A stretch of DNA of 64,000 nt from positions 62,001 to 126,000 of the forward strand of contig NZ_CVTA01000002.1 in NCBI RefSeq assembly GCF_001050035.1, read 5' to 3'. The position numbers and the translations under genes were made by a program. How positions within the stretch are numbered: position 1 is the first letter of the stretch; every line of letters begins with the position of its first letter. The notes under the pieces are model-generated. The model had not been told where the DNA came from and made no database searches. It saw only the letters and a list, made by a program, of their open reading frames with translations. Positions 20,185 through 30,009 of the stretch are shown piece by piece. Origin of the DNA: Mycolicibacterium komanii (lineage in GTDB: Bacteria; Actinomycetota; Actinomycetes; Mycobacteriales; Mycobacteriaceae).

Positions 20185-21180
20185 TCATGCGCGCTCCGCC
20201 TTCGCCTGCGCCCGCAACCTGGCCAGCACGTCCTCCCGCAGCGACTCCGGTTCGAGCACGACCGCGTCCGGCCCGTAGCTGGCGACCTCGCGGGCCAGCC
20301 GGTCGAACATCCCGATGTCGACGGTGATCACCTCGCCCGCGCGGCCGTTGAGCGTTTCCGCGGTCGTCGTGGCGGCGCGTCGCCGCAGCGCGGTGCCGCG
20401 GCCCTCGGCGAGCCACACGCGGGCCTGACCGCCGGACGGCCATTCGCTCACGGCGCGTTCGACGATCTCGCGCAGGTCGACGTCGCGCGGCCGCTCGACC
20501 GCGCCCGGCGGCCCGACCGTCGTCACCTCGGCGCCGATGCGGGAGAGCCGGAACGTGCGGGTGGCGTCGCGGTCGCGGTCGTGCCCCACCAGATACCAGC
20601 GGCCGCGGTGGGTGATGACGCCCCAGGGCTCCACTGTGCGGGTGGTGTACGGGTCGCTGCGCGACGGTCGGTGCGGGAACTGCACCGCCTGTCCGGAGTC
20701 GATGGCGGACAACAGGATTCCCAGCACCTCTTCCGAGCCGCGCAGGCCGGGCAGCGCCGCGGTCGACGTGATCGCCGGAGCGGCCTCCACCGCGTCGATG
20801 TCGATGCCCGCCGCGCGCAGCTTCAGCAGTGCGCCCTGGGTGGCGGTGATGAGCTCCGGCGACTCCCACAGTTGGGTGGCCACCGCGACGGCGGCTGCCT
20901 CGTCGGGGGTCAGCTGGACCGCGGGCAGCGCGTAGGCGTCGCGGTTGATCCGGTAGCCCTCGGTCGGGTCGAACTGCGACACCCGGCCGGTCTCCAACGG
21001 TATGCCCAAGTCGCGCAGCTCGTTTTTATCGCGCTCGAACATGCGGGAGAACGCCTCGTCGCTGGCGCTGTCGGAGTAGCCGGAAACCGTCTGGCGGATC
21101 CGCTCGGCCGTGATGAAGTTCCGCGTCGACAGCAGCGCGATCACGAGGTTCATCAGCCGCTCGACTTTGGAGATCGCCAC
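20185..21180 (-). CDS. pafB: DNA-damage transcriptional regulator subunit PafB
   Basis: PafB (331 aa) is the partner of PafC. It has a winged-helix N-terminus (ISKVERLMNLVIALLSTRNF), a WYL domain around residues 150-225 (GRWYLVGHDRDRDATRTFRL) and a WCX C-terminal domain. In M. tuberculosis it follows pafA directly; here a DUF559 gene flanked by palindromes separates them by about 1.1 kb, so pafBC expression may depend on readthrough or on an internal promoter. Start ATG 21180. Confidence 0.93.
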   Translation of the reverse strand: MAISKVERLMNLVIALLSTRNFITAERIRQTVSGYSDSASDEAFSRMFERDKNELRDLGIPLETGRVSQFDPTEGYRINRDAYALPAVQLTPDEAAAVAVATQLWESPELITATQGALLKLRAAGIDIDAVEAAPAITSTAALPGLRGSEEVLGILLSAIDSGQAVQFPHRPSRSDPYTTRTVEPWGVITHRGRWYLVGHDRDRDATRTFRLSRIGAEVTTVGPPGAVERPRDVDLREIVERAVSEWPSGGQARVWLAEGRGTALRRRAATTTAETLNGRAGEVITVDIGMFDRLAREVASYGPDAVVLEPESLREDVLARLRAQAKAERA

Positions 21181-21212
21181 TCGACCCAGCTTAGGGTGTC
21201 CGGTCCGCCCGG

Positions 21213-21269
21213 CGAGCGCTCAGCCTTGTACGAGTTTTCGCGTCGAAACCGTACATAGGTGAGCGCTCA
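21213..21269. repeat. Long imperfect palindrome, copy A (pafB side of the DUF559 gene)
   Basis: Left arm GAGCGCTCAGCCTTGTACG (21214-21232) and right arm CCGTACATAGGTGAGCGCTC (21249-21268) can pair into a stem of about 17-18 pairs with few mismatches around a loop of about 16 bases. The right arm supplies the TGA stop of the DUF559 gene. A second copy in the same orientation lies at 22212-22268. There is no run of T, so it is not a standard intrinsic terminator. Confidence 0.75.
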
Positions 21270-22154
21270 CGCAGCGGCCGTGCGGGTGAGATGGGCGTCG
21301 ATGCGGCGCAGCATCACCTCGGGGCGGCGACGCACGTCGTCACTGACGATCGACAGGACCCGCCATCCAACCTCCTCGAGGGCCGCTCGCTTATGGCGAT
21401 CTCTGCGCAACGCGTCGGGCGAACTGTGCCAATCGAATCCGTCGTACTCGACGGCGAGGCGTTGGTTGGGCCATGCGAAGTCGACGCGCCACAACAGGCC
21501 GTCGCGGTCGAGAATCTCGTATTGGAGAAGGGGATCCGGAAAGCCTCCGTCGACCATCACCAGTCGGGCTTCGCTTTCCATCGGCGATTCGGCCTCCGGC
21601 CGAGCCAACGCGATCAGTTCGCGCACCGCGACGATTCCGCGCCTGCCACATTGGGCTTTCGCAGCGAGTCGCAATTGGCGGCGGTCGCACGTGCCGCTGC
21701 GCAATGCCGCGTCGAGCGTCGCCAGAGCACGCGGACGCCGGAGGCTGCGGGCCACCTCGACCGCCGTCCATGCCGGAGCGGTGAGCCGACGGCCGGCGAA
21801 ACTGGTCAGCTGCGCGCCATCGCGTCGGTGCACCTTCAGGCCGTCGTGGTCGCGCAGCAGATGGCCGGTGGGATTGAGGACGTGGAGGTCGGTGACGCCC
21901 TCGGTATCGAAACCGAACATCGCCGCCGCGGTGCCCAGACACACGACCACCGATTCCCCACACCGGAGGTCCAACCCCCGCAGGCGTGTCTGCACGTCGG
22001 GCGTACCGAGGCTGTAGATGCCGGGGTAGATCCGCACCAACTCGCCCGACCGCAGTCGGCGCTGCATAGCGCGACGCGTCAGGTGTCGCAGGATCTGCGC
22101 AGAGGTCGCAACCGCTCCCTGTGCGGCGAACACGGCGCGAAGTTCTGGCGGCAT
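21267..22154 (-). CDS. DUF559 (Vsr-like nuclease fold) protein with AbiEi-like N-terminus
   Basis: A 295-residue protein. The N-terminal third resembles the AbiEi-type winged-helix domain found in actinobacterial genes (AQILRHLTRRAMQRRLRSGE, VRIYPGIYSLG). The C-terminal 100 residues match DUF559, a PD-(D/E)xK nuclease fold related to Vsr, with candidate catalytic residues Glu in MESEARL, Asp in VDFAWPNQ and Glu/Asp in AVEYDGFDWH. Biological role is not known; mismatch or branch nicking, or defence, are possibilities. It lies in the pafA-pafBC operon, on the same strand, with a palindromic repeat at each end, which suggests it arrived as a unit. Confidence 0.75.
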   Translation of the reverse strand: MPPELRAVFAAQGAVATSAQILRHLTRRAMQRRLRSGELVRIYPGIYSLGTPDVQTRLRGLDLRCGESVVVCLGTAAAMFGFDTEGVTDLHVLNPTGHLLRDHDGLKVHRRDGAQLTSFAGRRLTAPAWTAVEVARSLRRPRALATLDAALRSGTCDRRQLRLAAKAQCGRRGIVAVRELIALARPEAESPMESEARLVMVDGGFPDPLLQYEILDRDGLLWRVDFAWPNQRLAVEYDGFDWHSSPDALRRDRHKRAALEEVGWRVLSIVSDDVRRRPEVMLRRIDAHLTRTAAA

Positions 22155-22211
22155 TCACGGATTGTTGGATTCCGGGAGCCGAGAGCGCCAATAGCCCCTG
22201 TGGATAGTTGC

Positions 22212-22268
22212 CGAGCGCTCATCCTTGTACAAAATCCGAGCCCCGAACCGTACAAGAGTGAGCGCTCG
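22212..22268. repeat. Long imperfect palindrome, copy B (pafA side of the DUF559 gene)
   Basis: Left arm GAGCGCTCATCCTTGTAC (22213-22230) and right arm CCGTACAAGAGTGAGCGCTC (22248-22267) form an 18-pair stem with one or two mismatches. Arms and orientation match copy A, while the loop sequences differ. It occupies the gap between the pafA stop (22275) and the DUF559 start, so any pafA-to-pafB transcript would carry both hairpins. Confidence 0.75.
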
Positions 22269-22274
22269 CGAGAC

Positions 22275-23633
22275 TTACATCGAGGCGATCAGCCGCTTCA
22301 CCCGCTCGTCGACCGACCGGAACGGGTCCTTGCACAGCACCGTGCGCTGCGCCTGATCGTTGAGCTTGAGGTGCACCCAGTCGACGGTGAAGTCCCGGCC
22401 CGCCTCCTGCGCGGCGCTGATGAACTCCCCGCGCAGCTTGGCCCGGGTGGTCTGCGGCGGGGTGTTGACGGCCGCCTCAATGTCCTCGTCGGTGGTGATC
22501 CGGGCGGCCAGGCCCTTGCGCTGCAGCAGGTCGAACACGCCGCGACCGCGCTTGATGTCGTGATACGCCAGGTCGAGCTGGCTGATCTTCGGATCGGACA
22601 GCTCCATGTTGTAGCGGTCCTGATAGCGCTGGAACAGCTTGCGCTTGATCACCCAGTCGATCTCGGTGTCGACCTTGGCGAAGTCCTGGCTTTCCACGGC
22701 GTCGAGCTGGCGACCCCACAGGTCGACGACCTGCTGGATCTGCGTATTGGGCTCGCGGCTCTGCAGGTACTCGACCGCGCGTGAGTAGTACTCGCGCTGG
22801 ATGTCGAGCGCGCTGGCCTGCCTGCCACCAGCGAGGCGGACCGGGCGGCGGCCGGTCAGGTCGTGGCTGACCTCGCGGATCGCGCGGATCGGGTTGTCCA
22901 GCGAGAAGTCGCGGAACGCGACCCCGGCCTCGATCATCTCGAGCACCAGCGACGCGGTGCCGACCTTGAGCATCGTCGTGGACTCGCACATGTTCGAGTC
23001 GCCGACGATGACGTGCAGCCTGCGGTACTTCTCGGCGTCGGCGTGCGGTTCGTCGCGGGTGTTGATGATCGGGCGCGACCGGGTGGTCGCCGAGGAGACG
23101 CCCTCCCAAATGTGCTCGGCGCGCTGGCTCAGGCAGAACGTCGCGGCCTTCGGGGTCTGCAGCACCTTGCCCGCACCGCAGATCAGCTGGCGAGTCACCA
23201 GGAACGGCAGCAGCACGTCGGAGATCCGCGAGAACTCGCCGGCCCGCACGATCAGGTAGTTCTCGTGACAGCCGTAGGAGTTGCCCGCCGAGTCGGTGTT
23301 GTTCTTGAACAGGTAGATGTCGCCGCCGATGCCCTCGTCGGCCAGCCGCTGTTCGGCATCGATGAGCAGGTCCTCGAGCACCCGCTCGCCCGCCCGGTCG
23401 TGCGTGACCAACTGTGTCAGGCTGTCGCACTCGGCGGTGGCGTACTCGGGGTGACTGCCCACGTCGAGGTAGAGCCGGGCGCCGTTTCGGAGAAAGACGT
23501 TCGAACTGCGGCCCCACGACACGACTCGCCGGAAGAGGTATCGAGCCACCTCGTCGGGGCTGAGCCGACGGTGGCCGTGGAACGTGCAGGTGACACCGAA
23601 TTCGGTCTCGATGCCCATGATTCGTCGCTGCAC
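22275..23633 (-). CDS. pafA: Pup-protein ligase
   Basis: PafA (452 aa) attaches Pup through its C-terminal glutamate to substrate lysines, using ATP. It belongs to the glutamine-synthetase-like fold: the N-terminal GIETEFG binds Mg-ATP and [16 protein letters not shown] carries the catalytic Asp. Start GTG 23633 gives the exact length of M. tuberculosis PafA; longer in-frame sequence upstream is not family-like. It diverges from the EspC-like gene with 154 bases between, which contain a DnaA-box-like TGTGGATAA (23741-23749). Confidence 0.96.
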   Translation of the reverse strand: MQRRIMGIETEFGVTCTFHGHRRLSPDEVARYLFRRVVSWGRSSNVFLRNGARLYLDVGSHPEYATAECDSLTQLVTHDRAGERVLEDLLIDAEQRLADEGIGGDIYLFKNNTDSAGNSYGCHENYLIVRAGEFSRISDVLLPFLVTRQLICGAGKVLQTPKAATFCLSQRAEHIWEGVSSATTRSRPIINTRDEPHADAEKYRRLHVIVGDSNMCESTTMLKVGTASLVLEMIEAGVAFRDFSLDNPIRAIREVSHDLTGRRPVRLAGGRQASALDIQREYYSRAVEYLQSREPNTQIQQVVDLWGRQLDAVESQDFAKVDTEIDWVIKRKLFQRYQDRYNMELSDPKISQLDLAYHDIKRGRGVFDLLQRKGLAARITTDEDIEAAVNTPPQTTRAKLRGEFISAAQEAGRDFTVDWVHLKLNDQAQRTVLCKDPFRSVDERVKRLIASM

Positions 23634-23787
23634 CTCATCGAGACTACTTGTTGCTCGGCGGTCGCGGAGGGCAAGCCGCGCCGAAGAAGGCGGCGGACCT
23701 TCGGTTGACATCCGCGCGGCGGTCCGTAAGGGCGCCGGCCTGTGGATAACTTCAGCAGCGTGGCCGCCGATTCTGTCAGCATGAGCC

Positions 23788-24063
23788 ATGGGGGAAATCG
23801 TTGAGCTGGACGTGTCGCAACTGCGCACCGTCGCCGACCGGGTCATGACCGCGGCCGACCGGATCGCCGAGATGCGTTGGCCCGAATTGAATCCGGACGA
23901 CCTTCGCGGCACGGCCGTCGCCGGCGTCGTCGAACCGGCGCCCGTCGCGCCCGGCCTCGCCGAGGTCGTCGCCACCATGCGCGGTTGGGCGCTCGCGGCC
24001 CGGATCTCCGCAGACGCGTTCGAGCGCGCCGACCAACGCACCGGCGACCGCATCGGGCGGTGA
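23788..24063 (+). CDS. EspC/WXG100-like small helical protein
   Basis: A 91-residue protein predicted to be helical, beginning [18 protein letters not shown] and ending with [19 protein letters not shown]. The size, the N-terminal turn followed by long helices, and the Trp plus regularly spaced small residues fit the EspC-like (DUF2580) group of type VII secretion substrates. Its stop overlaps the next gene start in a GTGA, so the two are almost certainly made together. I see no clear C-terminal YxxxD/E export motif, so secretion is an inference from family and pairing. Confidence 0.6.
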   Translation: MGEIVELDVSQLRTVADRVMTAADRIAEMRWPELNPDDLRGTAVAGVVEPAPVAPGLAEVVATMRGWALAARISADAFERADQRTGDRIGR

Positions 24064-25631
24064 CGCGGCCGACCATCGGACAGGTGGAAGCGTGGTGTCC
24101 CGCCGCGCTGGACCAGCTGGCCGACGGGTGGGACGACAACGCCCGGTTTCTGTCCGCGCACGCCGACGCCCTGCCCGCCGATCTCAGCTTCTGGACCGGT
24201 ACGGCCGCCGACGCCGCCGGTCTCGAGGCGAAAAGCATTGTCGCGGCGGCGGATACGCTCGCGCGGGCCCTGGTCCTGGCGGCTGCTGCCGCCCGTGACG
24301 GCGCCGCCCAGCTCGACGCGGCCCGGGCCGACGTCCTGGCGTTGGTGGAAACCGCACGTTCAGAGGGCTTCACCGTCGACGACACCGGGTCGGTCGCTGC
24401 GCACGACCCGCCGTCGTCACTGCTGGTCACGCTGTCCGGCGGTGCGCCGAACGTCGCCGCCGACATGCTCACCTTGCGCGCCACCGAGTTGACCGACCGA
24501 CTGGGTGCGGCGCTGGACCGGACGGGTGCCGCGGACGCCGACGCCGCGGCCGACATCGCGCAGGCATTCACGATCACCCCGCCGACCGGTTCGGCGACCG
24601 CGGAGGCCGACATCGTCGCCGCGTGGCCGAAGACCAGACAGGGCGGGATCGCCGACCAGATCGCGGCGATGACGCCCGAGCAGCGGCAGCGGTTGGTTAA
24701 CGAGTTCCCCGGGCAGGTCGGCAACACCGACGGCGTGCCGTGGGAGATGCGGGTCGAGGCCAACCGCACCAACGTCGCGCAGGCCGTGCTGCGCGAACCC
24801 GACCCCGAACGCCTTGCGGTGTACCGGGAGCTACTCGGTGAGATCGACGATCCCGCAGGCAAACCCGGCCGCCTCGACCGCCAGCTCCTGGGGTTCGATC
24901 CCGGACGGGGTTCGCTGATCGAACTACACGGGAACGTCGCGTCGGCGTCCAGCGTCGCCGTGCTGGTGCCCGGGCTGAACACGACCATCACTGGATCGGC
25001 CGCCAACGCCAGGACCGCCCGCCGGTTCGTTTCGACGACCCGCGGTGACGTCGCCGCCATCACCTACCTCGGCGGGCCGTTCCCGCGCGGCGACAACATC
25101 GTGAGCGGCCTCGCGAGCGCGGCCGATCCGCGCTACGCGCTGAACATGGCGCCGCGACTGGTCGCGTTCAGCGAGGACGTCGACCGCACAGTGGACTCGA
25201 CCCGCCGGCGCATCCCGGTCACCGTGATCGGCCACTCCTACGGCGGGTCCATCGTCGGCACCGCCGAGGCGCTGGGCATGACGTCGGACCGCACGCTGTA
25301 CGTGGCGGCCGCGGGCGCGGGCGTCGGCGTCCACGACCCCGAGGACTGGCACAACCGCAACCCGCACGTGCTGCGCTTCTCGATGACGCCGCCGGGCGAT
25401 TTCATCGCCGCGGTACAGGGCATTCCGGGCGGCCCGCACGGGGCCGACCCGGACGAGATGCCCGGCGTGATCCGGTTGCCCGCCGGCCGCTACGACGACG
25501 GGAGGCCGATGGCCGGACCGGGCGCCCACTCCGACGTGCTCAACGCCCCGTCAGATGCGTGGCGGACGATCCTGGGGGTGATCACCGGCGATATCGGCGG
25601 GGATCGCGCAACCTCGCAACAACCGGGTTGA
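24060..25631 (+). CDS. WXG-like N-terminal domain fused to DUF1023 alpha/beta hydrolase
   Basis: A 523-residue protein. Residues 1-110 are helical with an FWTG turn (a WxG-like motif), as in type VII-associated substrates; a middle region includes [19 protein letters not shown]; residues about 300-500 are the DUF1023 hydrolase with the nucleophile elbow VIGHSYGGS (Ser393), a nearby strand VLVPGLNTT for the oxyanion hole and a late His (GAHSDVL). No signal peptide is visible. Start GTG 24060 overlaps the EspC-like gene. The hydrolase substrate (lipid ester or other) is unknown. This two-gene layout suggests a secreted pair. Confidence 0.78.
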   Translation: MTRPTIGQVEAWCPAALDQLADGWDDNARFLSAHADALPADLSFWTGTAADAAGLEAKSIVAAADTLARALVLAAAAARDGAAQLDAARADVLALVETARSEGFTVDDTGSVAAHDPPSSLLVTLSGGAPNVAADMLTLRATELTDRLGAALDRTGAADADAAADIAQAFTITPPTGSATAEADIVAAWPKTRQGGIADQIAAMTPEQRQRLVNEFPGQVGNTDGVPWEMRVEANRTNVAQAVLREPDPERLAVYRELLGEIDDPAGKPGRLDRQLLGFDPGRGSLIELHGNVASASSVAVLVPGLNTTITGSAANARTARRFVSTTRGDVAAITYLGGPFPRGDNIVSGLASAADPRYALNMAPRLVAFSEDVDRTVDSTRRRIPVTVIGHSYGGSIVGTAEALGMTSDRTLYVAAAGAGVGVHDPEDWHNRNPHVLRFSMTPPGDFIAAVQGIPGGPHGADPDEMPGVIRLPAGRYDDGRPMAGPGAHSDVLNAPSDAWRTILGVITGDIGGDRATSQQPG

Positions 25632-25651
25632 GATCTGGCCAGAATAAGCCG

Positions 25652-26539
25652 GTGTGGTCCCGCAGCTCCCCCGTCGACGGGTTCCGGCTGGCCTATGACC
25701 GGTTCGGCACCAAGGGCGCCCCACCTGTGGTTCTGCTGCACGGGTGGCCGGGCAACCGGCAGGACTATCGCCGCGTGGTGCCGCTGCTCGGGGACGCCGC
25801 CGATGTCGTCGTGCCGGACCTGCGCGGGTTCGGCGGTTCCGACAAGCACGCCGTCGCGATCCGGCACTTCTACAGCGCCACCGCGCAGGCCGGCAGCGTC
25901 ATCGGCCTGATCAGGGAGCTGGAACTGACGGAGGTGGTGCTCGCCGGCTACGACGTCGGCAGCCGCGTCGCGCAGAGCGTGGCTCGTATGCAGCCGGATC
26001 TGGTGCGGTCGCTGGTGCTGTCCCCGCCGCTACCCGGCGCCGGAGACCGCGTCCTGACCGCCAAGGCGCAGAGCGAGTTCTGGTATCAGGCGTTTCACGA
26101 ACTGCCGCTGGCCGCGCAACTGCTCGACGGAAATCCCGATCTGGTCCGCGACTACCTGCGGCACTTCTGGACGCATTGGTCCGGACCGAATTTCGCCGTT
26201 TCCGAGGATGAATTGGAGCGGCTGGTGTCCGACTACGCGCTGCCCGGCGCGTTCACCGCGTCGATCGCGTGGTACCGGGCGGGCGCCGGGATGATCGCGC
26301 AGTCGCTGACCGAGCTGCCGCCCGAGCGAGCCATCAAGATCCACGTACCCACCGATGTGGTGTGGCCGCAGCATGATCCGCTGTTCCCCGCGGAGTGGTC
26401 GGACCGGCTCGGGCACTATTTCAGCGATGTGCACCTGCACTTCGCTTACGACGCCGGGCATTTCACCCCGCTGGAGTGCCCCGAGCAGTTCGCCGAGCTC
26501 ATCCTCATCCGGGCCCGACCGGCGCCGGCCGCGGGCTGA
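25652..26539 (+). CDS. Alpha/beta hydrolase, epoxide hydrolase/dehalogenase-like
   Basis: A 295-residue hydrolase. HGWPGNRQDYRRV forms the oxyanion-hole strand, VLAGYDVGSRVAQ carries an Asp nucleophile rather than Ser, and DAGHFTPLE carries the catalytic His. The Asp nucleophile points to epoxide hydrolase or haloalkane dehalogenase chemistry. Start GTG 25652, 20 bases after the DUF1023 gene, so it may be cotranscribed. It ends immediately before the convergent prcA stop, with no spacer. Substrate unknown. Confidence 0.82.
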   Translation: MWSRSSPVDGFRLAYDRFGTKGAPPVVLLHGWPGNRQDYRRVVPLLGDAADVVVPDLRGFGGSDKHAVAIRHFYSATAQAGSVIGLIRELELTEVVLAGYDVGSRVAQSVARMQPDLVRSLVLSPPLPGAGDRVLTAKAQSEFWYQAFHELPLAAQLLDGNPDLVRDYLRHFWTHWSGPNFAVSEDELERLVSDYALPGAFTASIAWYRAGAGMIAQSLTELPPERAIKIHVPTDVVWPQHDPLFPAEWSDRLGHYFSDVHLHFAYDAGHFTPLECPEQFAELILIRARPAPAAG

Positions 26540-27286
26540 CTACTCCCCGGCGGTGTCGGAGTCCTCGGCGGGCGCTTCCGACGACGACGGCAGCAGCGCT
26601 TCGAGAGCGGAGCCGGTGATCCGCCGGAACGCCCGTCGCGGCCGGTTGGCGTCCAGGATCGCCACCTCGAGCGTCGACGGCCCCAACACGCGCTGTTCGG
26701 AGCCGCCGTTGCCTGCGGCGTGCAGGGCGTCGATGGCGATCTTCACCGCGTCCTGCAGGCTGGCGTTCTCGGTGTAGGAGTGGTTGAGCGCGGTCGTGAT
26801 GGGTTCGGTCGTCCCACCCATGACCACGAAGTGCGGCTCGTCGGCGATCGACCCGTCGTAGGTGATGCGGTACATCTCCGGGGGTTTCGTCTCGCCGTAG
26901 TGGGCGACCTCCGCGACGCACAGCTCGACCTCGTAGGGCTTGGCCTGTTCGGTGAAGATCGTGCCCAGCGTCTGGGCGTAGATGTTGGCCAGCTGGCGGC
27001 CGGTGACGTCGCGGCGGGCGTAGGCGTAACCCCTGGTGTCGGCGTACTGGATGCCGCCGCGACGCAGGTTGTCGAACTCGTTGAACCGTCCGACGGCGGC
27101 GAACCCGACCCTGTCGTAGAGCTCGCTCACCTTCTGCAGGGAGCGGGACGGGTTCTCGGCGACGAACAGCACACCGTCGGCATACGCCAGCGCCACGACG
27201 CTGCGTCCCCTGGCGATACCTTTGCGCGCAAGCTCGGAACGCTCACGCATCGCCTGTTCGGGCGAGATGAAATAGGGAAAGCTCAC
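26540..27286 (-). CDS. prcA: Proteasome alpha subunit
   Basis: PrcA (248 aa) forms the outer rings of the 20S core and the gated entry used by Mpa. The N-terminal gate [20 protein letters not shown] is typical of the mycobacterial protein. It starts with GTG 27286, which overlaps the prcB stop in a GTGA, giving coupled synthesis with the beta subunit. The C-terminal tail is Ser/Glu-rich. It is the last gene of pup-prcB-prcA. Confidence 0.96.
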   Translation of the reverse strand: MSFPYFISPEQAMRERSELARKGIARGRSVVALAYADGVLFVAENPSRSLQKVSELYDRVGFAAVGRFNEFDNLRRGGIQYADTRGYAYARRDVTGRQLANIYAQTLGTIFTEQAKPYEVELCVAEVAHYGETKPPEMYRITYDGSIADEPHFVVMGGTTEPITTALNHSYTENASLQDAVKIAIDALHAAGNGGSEQRVLGPSTLEVAILDANRPRRAFRRITGSALEALLPSSSEAPAEDSDTAGE

Positions 27287-28188
27287 GAATCTCCCCGCGC
27301 GTCGGTCGAACGGTGGACGGCGTCCGGGCCGAACGTGTCAGCGCGCGAACGGTTTTCGATGACCTGACGGGCGAACTCGGCGATGCGCTGCTCGGAGACC
27401 TCTTCGGCGCCGTCGGCGTCGATGATCACCGCGGTCGGGTAGATACCCCGCACCAGGTCGGGACCGCCGGTCGCGGAATCGTCGTCGGCGGCGTCGTAGA
27501 GCGCCTCGATCGCCACCCGCAGCGCCGAATCCCCGTCGCTCACTTGCGAATACAGCTTCTTCATCGACGACTTGGCGAAGATCGAACCCGAGCCCACCGA
27601 CTGGTAGCCCTCTTCCTCGAAGTTCCAGCCGCCGGCCGCGTCGAAGGACACGATGCGTCCCGCCGCTTCCGGGTTCGGGTCGTCGACGTCGTAGCCGGCG
27701 AGCAGCGGCAGCGCGACGAAGCCCTGCAGCGCCGCGCCGAGGTTGCCGCGCACCATGGTCGCGAGCCGGTTCACCTTGCCGGGGAAGGTCAGCGCGACGC
27801 CCTCGAGCTTCTCGTAGTGCTCGAGTTCGACGGCGTAGAGCCGGGCGAATTCGACGGCGATGGCCGCCGTTCCGGCGATTCCGGTCGCCGTGTAGTCGTC
27901 GGTGATGTACACCTTCTGCACGTCGCGGCTGGCGATCATGTGGCCCTGGGTGGCGCGGCGGTCACCGGCCATGACGACGCCGCCGGGGAACTTCAGCGCG
28001 ACGATCGTGGTGCCGTGCGGCGCGAAGTCGGAATGTGCGTCGCCCGACTGGGCGGCGCGGTGGGCGGGTAGGAGTTCGGGCGCCTGGCGGCGCAGCAGTT
28101 CAGAGAAGGATGACAGGTCCACGGGGACGGACGGAGCTCCGGGTAGGGGTGACGGGAAGGCCAGCTGATCGCGTTGCGGCCAGGTCAC
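27283..28188 (-). CDS. prcB: Proteasome beta subunit
   Basis: PrcB (301 aa) is the catalytic subunit. A propeptide of 59 residues precedes [13 protein letters not shown]; autocleavage exposes Thr60 as the active nucleophile. Further family segments are [10 protein letters not shown] and [14 protein letters not shown]. Start GTG 28188 overlaps the pup stop (GTGA at 28185-28188). The longer frame to 28434 is shadow of pup. Confidence 0.96.
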   Translation of the reverse strand: MTWPQRDQLAFPSPLPGAPSVPVDLSSFSELLRRQAPELLPAHRAAQSGDAHSDFAPHGTTIVALKFPGGVVMAGDRRATQGHMIASRDVQKVYITDDYTATGIAGTAAIAVEFARLYAVELEHYEKLEGVALTFPGKVNRLATMVRGNLGAALQGFVALPLLAGYDVDDPNPEAAGRIVSFDAAGGWNFEEEGYQSVGSGSIFAKSSMKKLYSQVSDGDSALRVAIEALYDAADDDSATGGPDLVRGIYPTAVIIDADGAEEVSEQRIAEFARQVIENRSRADTFGPDAVHRSTDARGDS

Positions 28189-28379
28189 TGTCCACCCTTC
28201 TGTACGTATGCGCGAACGAAGTCTTCGGCGTTCTCCTCGAGAACGTCGTCGATCTCGTCGAGCAGGTCGTCGGTCTCCTCGGCCAGCTTCTCGCGACGCT
28301 CCTGCCCGGCGGCCGTGCTGCCGGTGAGGTCGTCGTCCTCGCCGCCACCACCGCCACGCTTGGTCTGCTCCTGAGCCAT
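28185..28379 (-). CDS. pup: Prokaryotic ubiquitin-like protein Pup
   Basis: Pup (64 aa) is an intrinsically disordered tag. The N-terminal half is Gly/Asp-rich; the C-terminal half holds the helix that binds Mpa ([20 protein letters not shown]). It ends in Gly-Gly-Gln, so Dop must deamidate Gln64 to Glu before PafA can ligate it. A strong CAGGAGG ribosome site precedes ATG 28379, in keeping with the need for much Pup. pup, prcB and prcA overlap in series. Confidence 0.97.
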   Translation of the reverse strand: MAQEQTKRGGGGGEDDDLTGSTAAGQERREKLAEETDDLLDEIDDVLEENAEDFVRAYVQKGGQ

Positions 28380-28402
28380 CGCTGCCTCCTGCGTAAGTTG
28401 TC

Positions 28403-28424
28403 GGCGGGCTCACTGCTGCCCGCC
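28403..28424 (-). promoter_or_regulatory. Hairpin in the pup leader (dop-pup gap)
   Basis: GGCGGGC (28403-28409) and GCCCGCC (28418-28424) make a perfect 7-pair stem with an 8-base loop, 24 bases before the pup start. No T-run follows, so it is more likely a leader structure, a transcript stabiliser or a weak attenuator than a terminator. Confidence 0.4.
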
Positions 28425-28472
28425 GTGACTCCACATTACCGGTCGTCGCGCGAATTGCCTGCGATAGCGCGC

Positions 28473-29969
28473 TTAGTTGGTGAGCTGTTCTACCAGTTCG
28501 ACGGCGCTGTCCACCGAGTCCAGCAGGGCTCCGACGTGCGCCTTACTGCCACGCAAAGGCTCCAGGGTGGGGATCCGGACGAGCGAATCGCCGCCCAGAT
28601 CGAAAATCACCGAGTCCCAGCTGGCGGCGGCGATATCGGCGCCGAAGCGGCGCAGGCACTCGCCGCGGAAGTACGCGCGCGTATCGGTCGGGGGGTTGTC
28701 GACCGCGTCCAGCACCTGCTGTTCGGTCACCAATCGCTTCATCGACCCGCGGGCCACCAGCCGGTTGTACAGGCCCTTGTCCAGGCGGACGTCGGAGTAC
28801 TGCAGGTCGACCAGATGCAGCCGCGGCGCCGACCAGCCCAGGTTCTCGCGGTGCCGGAAACCCTCGAGCAGCCGCAGCTTGGCGGGCCAGTCCAGGATCT
28901 CCGCGCACTCCATGGGATCGCGTTCCAGCAGGTCGAGCACTTCGGCCCAGGTCTTGACGATGTCGGCGGCGCGCGGGTCCGGGTCGCGGCTGTCGACGAG
29001 CTTGGCCACCCGGTCGAGGTACATCCGTTGCAGCGCAAGGGCGGTCACCTCGCGGCCGTCGGCCAGCGCGACGGTGGCGCGCAGCGACGGGTCCCGGCTG
29101 ATCACATGGACCGCGTGTACGGGCCGGGCCAAGGCGAGATCGCTGAGGTCCATGCTTTCTTCGATCAGATCGAGGACCAGCGCCGTCGTGCCGAGCTTGA
29201 GGTACGTCGAGGTCTCCGACAGGTTCGCGTCGCCGATGATGACGTGCAGCCTGCGGTACTTGTCGGCGTCGGCGTGCGGCTCGTCGCGGGTGTTGATGAT
29301 GCCCCGCTTGAGCGTCGTCTCCAGGCCGACCTCGACCTCGATGTAGTCCGAGCGCTGCGACAGCTGGAACCCGGGCTCGTCGCCGGAGGGCCCGATGCCC
29401 ACGCGCCCGGAACCGGTCACGACCTGGCGCGACACCAGGAACGGGGTCAGCCCGGCGATTACGGCCGAGAACGGCGTCTGCCGGCTCATCAGGTAGTTCT
29501 CGTGCGATCCGTAGGACGCGCCCTTGCCGTCGACGTTGTTCTTGTAGAGCTGCAGCTTCACCGCGCCCGGAACGCTGGCGACATGGCGCGCGGCGGCCTC
29601 CATCACCCGCTCGCCGGCCTTGTCCCAGATCACGGCGTCCAGCGGGTCGGTGCACTCCGGCGCGGAGTACTCGGGATGGGCGTGGTCGACGTACAGGCGC
29701 GCGCCGTTGGTCAGGATCATGTTCGCCGCGCCGACCTCGTCGGCATCGACGACCGGCGGCGGCCCCGCCGAGCGGCTCAGATCGAACCCACGGGCGTCAC
29801 GCAGCGGCGATTCCACCTCATAATCCCAGCGCGTGCGCTTGGCCCGCTGGATCCCGGCCGCCGCGGCGTACGCGAGTACCGCCTGGGTGGAGGTCAGAAT
29901 CGGATTCGCGGTCGGGTCGGACGGCGACGAGATGCCGTACTCGACCTCGGTTCCGATAATCCGTTGCAT
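28473..29969 (-). CDS. dop: Pup deamidase/depupylase
   Basis: Dop (498 aa) deamidates the C-terminal Gln of Pup and also removes Pup from substrates. It is the paralogue of Paf[10 protein letters not shown] at the N-terminus binds ATP-Mg and [15 protein letters not shown] has the catalytic Asp. Start ATG 29969 gives [12 protein letters not shown]. It precedes pup by 93 bases on the same strand. It diverges from the first Rv2113-like gene with only 40 bases between. Confidence 0.96.
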   Translation of the reverse strand: MQRIIGTEVEYGISSPSDPTANPILTSTQAVLAYAAAAGIQRAKRTRWDYEVESPLRDARGFDLSRSAGPPPVVDADEVGAANMILTNGARLYVDHAHPEYSAPECTDPLDAVIWDKAGERVMEAAARHVASVPGAVKLQLYKNNVDGKGASYGSHENYLMSRQTPFSAVIAGLTPFLVSRQVVTGSGRVGIGPSGDEPGFQLSQRSDYIEVEVGLETTLKRGIINTRDEPHADADKYRRLHVIIGDANLSETSTYLKLGTTALVLDLIEESMDLSDLALARPVHAVHVISRDPSLRATVALADGREVTALALQRMYLDRVAKLVDSRDPDPRAADIVKTWAEVLDLLERDPMECAEILDWPAKLRLLEGFRHRENLGWSAPRLHLVDLQYSDVRLDKGLYNRLVARGSMKRLVTEQQVLDAVDNPPTDTRAYFRGECLRRFGADIAAASWDSVIFDLGGDSLVRIPTLEPLRGSKAHVGALLDSVDSAVELVEQLTN

Positions 29970-30009
29970 GTCGTCAAGCCTAGGTGACGGCGGAAAGTAG
30001 CCTGCGACC

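Noticed and set aside
20151..20190. Leader peptide of about a dozen codons between pafB and pafC
   Set aside because: The small frame arises from a near repeat of the GCGCATGAC bases and has no ribosome site of its own.
24060..25631. Toxin-antitoxin interpretation of the EspC-like/DUF1023 pair
   Set aside because: The small partner looks like a helical secretion substrate, not an antitoxin, and the hydrolase has no known toxin motif.
28035..29987. Plus-strand open frame of 650 codons opposite pup and dop
   Set aside because: Antisense to strongly conserved genes; contains only composition-driven sequence.
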